NCBI RefSeq assembly: GCF_000696185.1
Contig: NZ_KK853997.1
Coordinates: 7,241,548-7,305,547, forward strand
Reading direction: 5' to 3'
Length of the DNA stretch: 64,000 nt
DNA from: Kitasatospora cheerisanensis KCTC 2395
Lineage (GTDB): Bacteria > Actinomycetota > Actinomycetes > Streptomycetales > Streptomycetaceae
In this document: positions 17,448 to 25,598 of the stretch, one piece after another
How positions within the stretch are numbered: the first letter of the stretch is position 1
How the letters are laid out: the number at the start of each line of letters is the position of its first letter
The notes under the pieces: generated by a model
What the model was told of the DNA's origin: nothing
The model's database searches: none
What the model saw: the letters and a program-made list of their open reading frames with translations, nothing else
Made by a program: the position numbers and the translations under genes

Positions 17448-17657
17448 GGAAAGCGCTTTCCGCGACTGCGTGCGGGATCCCGGAAGGCCGGGCCGCAGGT
17501 GGGTGGGAAAGCGCTTGCCAGCTCCCCCGGCCGACCGGCCCGACGCTCCGGCCGGGAGCGGGGGTGAGATGGCGGTCAGGCGCAGCAAAAGTGCTGCGGG
17601 AGCTGATGGAAAGCGCTTTCCGCGCTGGCCGTCGGAGACCGTTGGAAAGCGCTTTCC
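17448..17657. promoter_or_regulatory. Four LacI-family operators (GGAAAGCGCTTTCC)
   Basis: Perfect 14-bp palindromes GGAAAGCGCTTTCC occur at 17448-17461, 17608-17621 and 17644-17657, and a one-base variant (GGAAAGCGCTTGCC) at 17506-17519. They fill the 403-base divergent gap (17387-17789) between the oxidoreductase operon and the LacI gene. The CGCT-centred palindrome is classic for LacI/GalR proteins. Placement near both promoters implies repression of the operon and autoregulation. No other gene is seen in the gap. Confidence 0.85.
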
Positions 17658-17789
17658 ATGCGCCGAGGCTAAGCCGCCCGTCCGCCCCGGTCAAGGCACT
17701 GCCGCGGCCTCGGCCGGGCGGAGCCGTCCGAGCGGTAACCTGTCCCTCGATCATCGGCGTGCAGGGCAGAGGGAAACGGGGAGTATCGG

Positions 17790-18833
17790 GTGGCTGTCAC
17801 TCTCGGGGATGTGGCGCGGCACGCTGGGGTCTCGCTGGCCACCGCCTCCCGGGCCCTGAACGGCTCGGCGCGGTCGGTGACGGAGGAACTGTCGGCCAAG
17901 GTCCGGGCGAGCGCCGACGCGCTCGGCTACCTCCCGAACGCGCCGGCCCAGGCGCTGGCCCGGTCATCCGGCGCGACGATCGGCGTCCTGCTGCACGACG
18001 TGGCCGACCCCTACTTCGGCGGGATCGCCCGCGGAGTGGGCGACGCCGCTGCCAGGGCGGGCCTGCTGTCGCTGGTGACCAGCACGGACGGCGACCCCCG
18101 CCGCGAGCTGGAGGCGATCCGGATGCTGCACGCGCACCGGGTCCGGGCGATCGTCCTGGCCGGCTCCGCGTACAACGACGTCTCGGTGATCCAGGAGCTG
18201 GACGAGGCACTGGCGGCCTATCAGGAGCAGGGCGGCCGGGTGGCGGCGATCACCGACCACGGCCCGCTGTACGACACCGTCGAGGTGGCCAACAAGGAGG
18301 GCGCCGCCGCGCTCACCCGCGCACTGCTCGACCTCGGCCACCGGCGCTTCGCGGTCATCACCGGCCCGGAGCGGATGCGGGTCGCCGAGGACCGCCTCGA
18401 CGGCGTCCTGGAGGCCCTGGACGAGAGCGGTCTGACGCCGGTCGAGGGCATGCTCCAGCGCACCGAGTTCACCCGTGAGGGCGGCCGGGCCGCGATGGCC
18501 CGCATCGTGGACGTCGCCCGGGAGAGTGGAACGCCGCTGCCCACCGCCGTCATCGCGCTCTCCGACATTTGCGCCGCCGGCGTCCTCGCCGAACTCCGCG
18601 CCCGCGACATCGCGGTGCCCGAGGAGATCTCGGTGGCCGGCTTCGACGACATCCCGCTGGCGACCGACCTGGCCCCGGCGCTGAGCACCGTCCGCCTGCC
18701 GCTCGCCAGGATGGGCGAGTTCGCCGTCCGGCTGGCGCTCCGCGAGGGCGGCGGCCGCGACCTGGCCGACAACTCCCACGCGTCCGCCGAGGTGGTCCTG
18801 CGCGACAGCACCGCCGCGCCCGGCGTGTACTGA
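17790..18833 (+). CDS. LacI-family transcriptional regulator
   Basis: This 347-residue protein has an N-terminal helix-turn-helix (residues 4-25, TLGDVARHAGVSLATASRAL), the hinge helix NAPAQALARS and a periplasmic-binding-like effector domain with IGVLLHDVADPYFGGI and VAGFDDIPLA. The GTG start at 17790 precedes AVTLGDVARHAG, as expected for the family. It faces the oxidoreductase/DUF993/isomerase genes across four matching palindromes, so it is their likely repressor. The effector is presumably a sugar or pathway intermediate, not deducible from sequence. Confidence 0.9.
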   Translation: MAVTLGDVARHAGVSLATASRALNGSARSVTEELSAKVRASADALGYLPNAPAQALARSSGATIGVLLHDVADPYFGGIARGVGDAAARAGLLSLVTSTDGDPRRELEAIRMLHAHRVRAIVLAGSAYNDVSVIQELDEALAAYQEQGGRVAAITDHGPLYDTVEVANKEGAAALTRALLDLGHRRFAVITGPERMRVAEDRLDGVLEALDESGLTPVEGMLQRTEFTREGGRAAMARIVDVARESGTPLPTAVIALSDICAAGVLAELRARDIAVPEEISVAGFDDIPLATDLAPALSTVRLPLARMGEFAVRLALREGGGRDLADNSHASAEVVLRDSTAAPGVY

Positions 18834-19012
18834 CGGCCCGTCGGGCGCCGCCCGATCAGCCGTACGGCCGGCCGCGGTCGACGGCGGTCGACGGCGGTCG
18901 ACGGCTGGACGGCCGGACGGCTGCGCCCGGCCCGGCCCGGGCCCCGCCGGGTCCGGGCAGCCGCGGCCCGTCGGTGCGTGGCCACCGCCCGTCAGCGGGC
19001 CGCCGACGCCCG

Positions 19013-19597
19013 TCAGTTGACGGACTGCTGCCCGCCGCCCAGGTAGTGCTCCAGTTGCTGCTGGTTGGCGACCAGGCGCAGGCACAGGTGGCGGAACTGC
19101 GCCAGTTCGTCGGGCGTGAAGCCGCGGAAGATCGCAGACATGGCGCGCTGGGTGGGGGCGCGGAAGGCGTCCAGCCAGTCGCGCCCGGCGGGGGTGATGG
19201 TGACCCGGACGGAGCGCCGGTCCTGGGGGTGCTGGACGCGGCGGGCGAGGGTCTCGCGTTCGAGGGTGTCGACCAGGCCGGTGACGTTGCGGGAGCTGAC
19301 CCCGGCGGCGCGGGCCAATTCGCCGATGGTGAGGCCGTGTTCGTCGGCGGTGCCGAGCCGGGTGAGCAGGTCGAGGGCCCCGGAGCTGAGGCCGCGGCCG
19401 CCGGCGCCGTGGGCGCGGAGGCGGTCGACGGACTGCGAGGCGGAGCGGACGGCGGCGGCGGCTTCCAGGGCGAGGGTGTCGTCGCCGAGGGCGAACGCGC
19501 GCATCGAGCTGCGCACACCGGGGTCGTAGAGGTGGCCGTCCGGGTCCCGGACGAGAGGGGATTCGGGCTCGGGTGAGTTATGTACGTCCTTCAACAT
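19013..19597 (-). CDS. MarR-family transcriptional regulator
   Basis: This protein of about 194 residues has a MarR winged helix: recognition region GLTIGELARAAGVSSRNVTGLVDTLE and wing RRVQHPQDRRSVRVTITPAG. An N-terminal extension of about 50 residues includes the uncommon segment DPDGHLYDPGVRSSMRAF. The ATG at 19597 has no clear ribosome site, so an internal start is possible. It is divergent from the molybdopterin oxidoreductase operon. A CCGAT-N5-ATCGG repeat at 19817-19831 near the operon start is a candidate operator. Confidence 0.82.
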   Translation of the reverse strand: MLKDVHNSPEPESPLVRDPDGHLYDPGVRSSMRAFALGDDTLALEAAAAVRSASQSVDRLRAHGAGGRGLSSGALDLLTRLGTADEHGLTIGELARAAGVSSRNVTGLVDTLERETLARRVQHPQDRRSVRVTITPAGRDWLDAFRAPTQRAMSAIFRGFTPDELAQFRHLCLRLVANQQQLEHYLGGGQQSVN

Positions 19598-19852
19598 GAA
19601 GCAGTGCTCTAATCAGCGACCGTCCGCCCGTCCAGCCATCCGGGCGGGCTGACGCCCGCTCAGGCACCGTTCACCGAACAGGCGTTGACGGCGCGCCGAC
19701 CGCTCATTCGTTCGGCCCAGCGACGCGCCGCCGTCGGCGCACCGGGCGGGCGGAGCGGGTGGGTCGCTCGCTAGCGTCCGTCGCTGAGAGGACGTCAGCG
19801 GCCGGATGCCGCACGTCCGATCGAACATCGGATCGAGTCGAGCGCGAGGAGA

Positions 19853-21019
19853 GTGCGCCGTGGCCGCGACACCGCCGCCCCCGGGGGGAGACCGGCCGGG
19901 GGTACCGGAGGCGGTCCGGCCGCGGACGGACCGCCTCCGTACCGCCGGGACGTCGAACCGGAGGGCGCGGAGCCGGACGTGCTGCGTCCTCCGGTGGGCC
20001 GGGCGTCGGTGGTGGCCGCCGCGGTGAGCGTGCTGCTGGTGGTGGCGATCGTGCTGGGCAGCCGAGGGCTACGGGACTTCGACTCGGCGCTGGTGCCGTA
20101 CGCGGTGGCGTCGGTGTTCCTGGCGTTCGGCGTGGTGTACCGGTACATGGTGTGGGTCTCCGCCCCGGCCGCCCGCCGGCTGTTCCGGGAGGGCTGGCGG
20201 TCCGCGCTGTCCTGGGAGAACCTGAAGCGCTCGCCGACCGCGCTGCCGAAGATGATCGCCACCTACCTGGGGTTCCAGAAGTTCCTCGGCGCCCGCTCGC
20301 ACGCCCGCTGGGCCGCACACCAACTCATTTTCTGGGGCTGCCTGTTGGCGGCTGCCATCACCTTTCCGCTGACCTGGGGCTGGTTCACCTTCACCTCCTC
20401 CAGCGCGGCCGGGCCGGGCTACGAGATGCGGCTGTGGGGGCTGAAGCTGTTCGGCTTCGACTCCGGCAGCTTCCTCGGCTGGGCGCTGTACCACGGGCTG
20501 GACCTGGCCGCGGTGATGGTGATCGGCGGCGTCGGCTACTTCCTGTGGCGGCGGGTCCGCGACCGCGCGGCGACCACCGGCCAGCGCTTCGGCTACGACT
20601 TCGTCCCGCTGCTGGCGCTGCTCACCATCTCGGTGACCGGGCTGCTGCTGACCTTCTCCGAGATGTTCCTGCACGGCGGCGGCTACGAGTTCCTGGCGAT
20701 CCTGCACATGGCCTCGGTGGTGCTCACCCTGGTCTACCTGCCGTTCGGGAAGTTCTTCCACATCGTGCAGCGCCCGGCCGCGGTCGGCATGCAGCTGTTC
20801 AAGTACACGGCGCGGCGCAAGGGTTCGGACGCCGAGGAGTTGCAGGCGTGCCGCCGCTGCGGGCAGCCGATCGACACCGTCGCCGCGGTCGACAACCTGC
20901 GCGCCACGATGCGCGACCTGCGGCTCGGCTTCGACGAGTGGGCCGAGTACTGCCCGCGCTGCAAGCGGGTGCTGCGCGGCAGCGCCTACCTGGCGACCGT
21001 CAAGCGGGGGTTCAAGTGA
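19853..21019 (+). CDS. Membrane subunit of the oxidoreductase operon (cytochrome b-type, six helices)
   Basis: This protein of about 388 residues has six predicted helices with conserved-looking His near membrane faces (AAHQLIFWG, LYHGLDL, ILHMAS, KFFHIVQRP), as in NarI- or HdrE-like haem b subunits. After the last helix are two CxxC pairs (CRRCGQ, CPRCKR), a zinc-ribbon-like or cluster site. The GTG at 19853 abuts its ribosome site; a better-spaced GTG at 19860 is in another frame, so one base may be missing near 19880-19905. The next gene overlaps its stop (GTGA). It probably passes electrons between the quinone pool and the molybdoenzyme. Confidence 0.7.
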   Translation: MRRGRDTAAPGGRPAGGTGGGPAADGPPPYRRDVEPEGAEPDVLRPPVGRASVVAAAVSVLLVVAIVLGSRGLRDFDSALVPYAVASVFLAFGVVYRYMVWVSAPAARRLFREGWRSALSWENLKRSPTALPKMIATYLGFQKFLGARSHARWAAHQLIFWGCLLAAAITFPLTWGWFTFTSSSAAGPGYEMRLWGLKLFGFDSGSFLGWALYHGLDLAAVMVIGGVGYFLWRRVRDRAATTGQRFGYDFVPLLALLTISVTGLLLTFSEMFLHGGGYEFLAILHMASVVLTLVYLPFGKFFHIVQRPAAVGMQLFKYTARRKGSDAEELQACRRCGQPIDTVAAVDNLRATMRDLRLGFDEWAEYCPRCKRVLRGSAYLATVKRGFK

Positions 21020-23316
21020 GCGCCGGGCACGTGCCGTTGGACCCGAGCGTCGCCCCGCTCGGGGCGCGCAACTTCCGCGACGCGGGCGGTCTGCCCGCGG
21101 CCGCGTGGCGGGCCGACCAGACCGAGCAGACCCTGGTGCCGACGCACTGCTGCTTCTGCGGCGTGCAGTGCGGCATGTACCTGCGGGTGGACGGCCACGG
21201 CAAGGTGTTCGGGGTGGAGCCGCGCAACCACGACATCAACCGGATGCGCCTGTGCCCCAAGGGAATCAACGCCTACCAGCAGGTCAACCACCCGGACCGG
21301 CTGACCGCTCCGCTGCTCCGCCGGGACCGCAACCAGCCGTTCCGGGAGGTGAGTTGGGAGGAGGCGCTGGACCACACGGTGGAGCAGATCAACCGGATCC
21401 AGCAGGAGCACGGCCGGGACGCGTTCGGGATGCTCGGCGGGGCCAGCCTGTTCTCCGAAAAGACCTACCTGGTGGGCAAGTTCGCCCGGGTCGCGCTGAA
21501 GACCCGGCACGTGGACTACAACGGCCGGCTGTGCATGGTGAGCGCCGCGGGCGCCAACAAGCTGGCGTTCGGCATCGACCGGGCGGCCAATCCGTTCGCC
21601 GACATCCTGCAGACCGACTGCCTGCTGATCGCCGGCGCGAACGTCGGCGAGTGCTTCCCGGTGCTGACCCAGTACGTGTGGGGCGCCCGCGACCGGGGCG
21701 CGACGCTGATCGTGGTCGACCCGCGCGAGACCGCGGTGGCCCGGACCGCCGACATCCACGTCGCGCTCAAGTCCGGTACGGATTCGGCGTTCTTCAACGC
21801 GGTGCTGCACGTGATCGTCGAGGAGGGGCTGACCGACGAGGCGTTCCTGGCGGCGAACACCACCGGCTGGGCCGAGGTCAAGGCCGCCGTCAAGGCGTAC
21901 CCGCCGAGCCGGGCCGCCGAGATCTGCGGCATCCCGGCCGAGCAAGTCGTCGAGGTGGCACGGGCGTTCGGGCGGGCGGAGCGGGCGATGGGCTGGCACG
22001 CGCGCGGCATCGAGCACCACACGCAGGGCGTGGAGAACTGCCTGACCGTCATCAACCTGTGCACCGCCACGGGCAACCTGGGCCGCCCGGGCGCCGGTTA
22101 CGGCACCCTGACCGGCCAGGGGAACGGGCAGGGCGGCCGCGAGCACGGCCAGAAGTCCGACCTGCTGCCGGGCGGCCGGTCCATCAACGACCCGGCGCAC
22201 CGCCGGCAGATCGCCGCGATCTGGGGCATCGACGAGTCCGAACTCCCGCCCGCCGGAACGTCGATGATGGAGATGGTCTGGCAGATGCAGCGCCAGGAGA
22301 TCCGCGGCCTGATCGGCGTCTGCAACAACCCCTTCGTCTCGCTGCCCAACTACGCGGTGGTGAAGGACGGTTACGACAAGCTGGAGTTCCACGCCCAGTT
22401 CGACTTCTTCCTGTCCGAGACCGCCGCCAACGCGCACGTGGTCTTCCCCGTCACCGTCTGGGCCGAGGACGAGGGCGTGATGGCCAACGCCGAGGCCCGC
22501 GTGGTCAAGCACAACAAGGCGCAGGAGCCGCCCGAGGGCGTGCGCACCGACACCTGGGTGATGTGCGAGATCGCCCGACGGCTGGGCGTGGGAAGCAAGT
22601 TCGCCTTCGAGGGCTCCCGCGACGTGTTCGACGAACTGCGCCGCGCCTCCGCGGGCACGGTGATCGACTACTACGGCATCACCTACGACCGGCTGGAGCA
22701 GACCGGCGGCCTGGCGTGGCCCTGCCCGAGCCTCGAACACCCGGGCACCCCACGGCTGTTCGAGGACGGCAGGAGCTACCACCCGGACGGGAAGATCCAC
22801 CTCCAGGTGGTCGAGTGGCACCCGCCGGCCGACCCGTACAGCGACGAGTACCCGATGACGCTGACCACCGGCCGGACCGTCGCGCACTTCCTGTCGGGCA
22901 ACCAGACCCGGCGGCTGGGCGGTCTGGTCGAGCAGACGCCGCGCCCCTGGGTGGAGGTGCACCCCTCGCACGGGTTCCGCAACGGCGAGCCGGTCCGGGT
23001 GGTCACCCGGCGCGGCAGCGAGGTGCTGCCCGCGCTGGTGACGGAGGCGATCCGGCCCGACCACGTGTTCGTGCCCTACCACTGGCCCTACCCGGTGGCC
23101 GCCAACGAGCTGACCATCGACGCCCTCGACCCGCGCTCCAAGATCCCCGAGTACAAGGTGTGCGCGGTACGGATCGAACGGGCCGGGGCGATCGACCCGG
23201 TGCCCGCGCCGCCCGTCCCGCCGGGCCGCGAGGCCTACCCGGAGGCCCAGGTGTCGCGCACCGACCCGCTGCCGCCGACCGCGCCGCAGGGCCGCGGCAC
23301 CGCCGAGAGGGGCTGA
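21016..23316 (+). CDS. Molybdopterin oxidoreductase catalytic subunit, NarB/Nap/Fdh superfamily
   Basis: This 766-residue protein has an N-terminal 4Fe-4S site (Cys45-x2-Cys48-x3-Cys52, Cys80 in LCPKG), the bis-MGD-binding core and a C-terminal molydop-binding domain (about 620-735, LTTGRTVAHFLSGNQTRR). The segment GRLCM places Cys173 as the likely Mo ligand, as in Nap/NarB reductases and Cys-type formate dehydrogenases. No twin-arginine signal is seen, so it is probably cytoplasmic. The GTG at 21016 overlaps the preceding stop. Substrate could be nitrate, formate or another oxyanion; sequence reading alone does not settle this. Confidence 0.85.
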   Translation: MSAGHVPLDPSVAPLGARNFRDAGGLPAAAWRADQTEQTLVPTHCCFCGVQCGMYLRVDGHGKVFGVEPRNHDINRMRLCPKGINAYQQVNHPDRLTAPLLRRDRNQPFREVSWEEALDHTVEQINRIQQEHGRDAFGMLGGASLFSEKTYLVGKFARVALKTRHVDYNGRLCMVSAAGANKLAFGIDRAANPFADILQTDCLLIAGANVGECFPVLTQYVWGARDRGATLIVVDPRETAVARTADIHVALKSGTDSAFFNAVLHVIVEEGLTDEAFLAANTTGWAEVKAAVKAYPPSRAAEICGIPAEQVVEVARAFGRAERAMGWHARGIEHHTQGVENCLTVINLCTATGNLGRPGAGYGTLTGQGNGQGGREHGQKSDLLPGGRSINDPAHRRQIAAIWGIDESELPPAGTSMMEMVWQMQRQEIRGLIGVCNNPFVSLPNYAVVKDGYDKLEFHAQFDFFLSETAANAHVVFPVTVWAEDEGVMANAEARVVKHNKAQEPPEGVRTDTWVMCEIARRLGVGSKFAFEGSRDVFDELRRASAGTVIDYYGITYDRLEQTGGLAWPCPSLEHPGTPRLFEDGRSYHPDGKIHLQVVEWHPPADPYSDEYPMTLTTGRTVAHFLSGNQTRRLGGLVEQTPRPWVEVHPSHGFRNGEPVRVVTRRGSEVLPALVTEAIRPDHVFVPYHWPYPVAANELTIDALDPRSKIPEYKVCAVRIERAGAIDPVPAPPVPPGREAYPEAQVSRTDPLPPTAPQGRGTAERG

Positions 23317-23322
23317 GCCACG

Positions 23323-23940
23323 ATGCTGGGACGCACCATCTTCATCGACCCGGGCCGCTGCATCGGCTGCCAGGCCTGCGTGTCGGCGTGCCGCGAATGC
23401 GACTCGCACCGCGGTAAGTCGATGATCCACCTGGACTACCCCGACGAGGGGCACACCGTCGCCTCGCTGCCCACCGTCTGCATGCACTGCGAGGACCCGG
23501 TCGCCCCGTGCGCGGAGGTCTGCCCCGCCGACGCGATCCTGATCACCGCCGACGGCGTCGTCCAGGAGGCCGACCCGACCCGCTGCATCGGCTGCGCGAA
23601 CTGCGTCAACGCCTGCCCGTTCGGCGTGCCCAAGATCGACCTGGACGCGAAGCTCCAGATGAAGTGCAACCTCTGCTACGACCGCACCTCCTACGGGCTC
23701 GCCCCGATGTGCGCCACCGTCTGCCCGACCGGCGCCCTGTTCTACGGCACCGTCGAGGAGTTGCAGGCCGAACGGCCCGGCGTGGACGTCTCCACGATGT
23801 TCGCGTTCGGCGCCACCACGGTCTCCACCGGCGTCGCCATGGTGGTGCCCTCCGACCGCCGGACGCCCGTCCCCGGAGGGATGTTGAACCTGATCGAAGT
23901 CAACGGGCGGCCCACGCCCGGGAATGGAGCGGAGGCGTGA
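23323..23940 (+). CDS. 4Fe-4S ferredoxin-type electron-transfer subunit, four clusters
   Basis: This 205-residue protein has four Cys groups typical of DMSO reductase/HycB-type subunits: CIGCQACVSAC (13-23), CMHCEDPVAPCAEVCP, CIGCANCVNACP and CNLCYDRTSYGLAPMCATVCP. It would wire electrons between the molybdoenzyme, the Rieske protein and the membrane subunit. It starts 6 bases after the catalytic gene and ends overlapping the Rieske gene (GTGA). The C-terminal 50 residues lack Cys. Confidence 0.9.
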   Translation: MLGRTIFIDPGRCIGCQACVSACRECDSHRGKSMIHLDYPDEGHTVASLPTVCMHCEDPVAPCAEVCPADAILITADGVVQEADPTRCIGCANCVNACPFGVPKIDLDAKLQMKCNLCYDRTSYGLAPMCATVCPTGALFYGTVEELQAERPGVDVSTMFAFGATTVSTGVAMVVPSDRRTPVPGGMLNLIEVNGRPTPGNGAEA

Positions 23941-24569
23941 CCGGCCCCCTCGACCCGCCCGAACCGGACGACACCGCGGACGGCCACCGGGCCGAGCAGG
24001 CCGCGCTGCGCGAGCGGATCAGCGCCGACTCGCTCACCACCCGGCGCGACTACCTGCGGATCGTCGCCACCGTCTCCGGCGGCCTGGTGGTCGGCTCCAC
24101 CGTCGTCTCCGCAGGCGTCCTGCACCGCCACGGCGACGGCGCCGCCGCCCCGTTGAAGGTCGCCGACCGGATCGAGCGCGGGCAGGCGGTGAGCTTCGAC
24201 TACCCCGGCGAGGACGACCGGGCGATGGCGATCCGACTGCCCGACGGCACCCTGGTCGGCTACTCCACCGTCTGCACCCACCTCGCCTGCGGCGTGCTCT
24301 GGCGGCGCGACCACGGCCCCGACGGCGACCTCTACTGCCCGTGCCACGAAGGCAAGTTCGACTCCCGCACCGGCGAGGTGACGGCCGGGCCGCCGCCGCG
24401 CCCGCTGCCCAAGGTGGTCGTGGTCGAGGACGCCCAGGGCGCGGTGTGGGCGATCGGCACCGCCCGCTCCGGCGAGGACGAGCAGGCCGGCCTCTGCCGG
24501 GGCCTGCGCGAACGCAACCCGGCCCTGGCCGACGCGGCCGGCTGCGCGCACCGGAAGAGTGGCAAATGA
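23937..24569 (+). CDS. Rieske 2Fe-2S protein with N-terminal membrane/Tat-like segment
   Basis: This 210-residue protein has a twin-arginine-like motif (TTRRDYLRIVA, about residues 33-43) followed by a hydrophobic stretch, then a Rieske domain with CTHLAC and CPCHEGKFD, which give the Cys-His/Cys-His cluster ligands. Such proteins are usually membrane-tethered with the cluster outside. The GTG at 23937 overlaps the ferredoxin stop. Finding a Rieske protein inside a molybdopterin oxidoreductase operon suggests an electron path different from the standard nitrate reductase. Confidence 0.88.
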   Translation: MTGPLDPPEPDDTADGHRAEQAALRERISADSLTTRRDYLRIVATVSGGLVVGSTVVSAGVLHRHGDGAAAPLKVADRIERGQAVSFDYPGEDDRAMAIRLPDGTLVGYSTVCTHLACGVLWRRDHGPDGDLYCPCHEGKFDSRTGEVTAGPPPRPLPKVVVVEDAQGAVWAIGTARSGEDEQAGLCRGLRERNPALADAAGCAHRKSGK

Positions 24570-24621
24570 ACTGCCACACCGACGATCTGACGCAACGTCA
24601 ACGTCTGTGCGGAGGTGCGCG

Positions 24622-24990
24622 GTGAGCGTTCCCGAGGGCCACTTCCCGGAGGGCTACCACCCCGGCAGCGACGAGCCGCGCCTCAACCGGCCCGTCCACG
24701 ACCGGTACCCGCAGATCCGCCCGACCTCCGGCTACGCGGACGCCCGGGTCACCGCGACCGGCCCCGGCCCCGGCGCGGGCACCGACCAGCAGCCGGAACG
24801 CTCCGCGATCCTCACCGCCCGCGTCGCCCTCGCCGCCACCGTCGTCATCGGCCAGCTGTGGGCGCTGACCGTCGCCACCGACGCCTGGATGCGCGGCAAC
24901 ACCGGCACCGCCTGGTGGGCCACCGGCTTCAGCGCCGCCTCCTTCCTGGTGGTGCTGCTCGCCTGGCGGATCTCCCCGCACGACCGCTGA
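24622..24990 (+). CDS. Small membrane protein of the oxidoreductase operon
   Basis: This 122-residue protein starts at a GTG with GGAGG six bases upstream. The first 65 residues are polar; two hydrophobic helices follow (about 68-90, LTARVALAATVVIGQLW, and 98-116, TGFSAASFLVVLLAW). It is not recognised as a named family. Its place as the fifth gene in line, 52 bases after the Rieske gene, suggests a membrane anchor or assembly part. Confidence 0.75.
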   Translation: MSVPEGHFPEGYHPGSDEPRLNRPVHDRYPQIRPTSGYADARVTATGPGPGAGTDQQPERSAILTARVALAATVVIGQLWALTVATDAWMRGNTGTAWWATGFSAASFLVVLLAWRISPHDR

Positions 24991-25154
24991 CGCCCGCAGG
25001 CCCGGCCCACCCCCGCCCCGCTGCACCCGGGCCGCACCGCCCTCCGGAGCGCCCGCACGCCCCGCCGCTCTCCCGCCGGCGCGCCCGGCGGCCGACGTGC
25101 GGCGCCCGGAATGTGGTGATACCTCTCGAAGGACCTGTGGAAAGGGAGCCCCCG

Positions 25155-25559
25155 ATGGACGACTATCCGCTGCTCGACCTGTTCTGGACGATGATGTGGC
25201 TGTTCCTCTGGATCCTCTGGTTCTTCCTGCTGTTCAAGGTGATCACCGACATCTTCCGCAGCCACGACATGGGCGGCTGGGGAAAGGCCGGCTGGACGAT
25301 CTTCGTCATCGTGCTGCCCTACATCGGCGTCCTCGCGTACCTGATCGCCCGCGGCAAGTCCATGGGCAACCGCGACCGGGCACTCGCCGCGCAGGCCGAG
25401 GGCAACTTCCAGGACTACATCCGCAAGGCCGCCGGCACCGACCAGCAGGACGCCGGCGCCCGGCACGTCGCCGAACTCTCCCGGCTCGCCGACCTCAAGA
25501 ACAGCGGCGCCATCTCCGAGGACGAGTTCCGAGCGGCGAAGGACAGACTGCTCGCCTGA
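25155..25559 (+). CDS. PLDc_N/SHOCT-domain small membrane protein
   Basis: This 134-residue protein has two N-terminal helices (about 8-30 and 45-65) with the PLDc_N-like segment KVITDIFRSHDMGGWGKAGW and the family phrase YIGVLAYLIARG, then a C-terminal SHOCT motif (LADLKNSGAISEDEFRAAKDRLL). SHOCT ends are thought to mediate assembly; the role is otherwise unknown. The ATG at 25155 follows GAAAGGGAGC. It stands 40 bases before the first SpoIIE phosphatase and may be co-transcribed with it. Confidence 0.85.
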   Translation: MDDYPLLDLFWTMMWLFLWILWFFLLFKVITDIFRSHDMGGWGKAGWTIFVIVLPYIGVLAYLIARGKSMGNRDRALAAQAEGNFQDYIRKAAGTDQQDAGARHVAELSRLADLKNSGAISEDEFRAAKDRLLA

Positions 25560-25598
25560 GCGCCGCGCCGACAGGCGGGTGGGAGGAGGACCGGCGGG

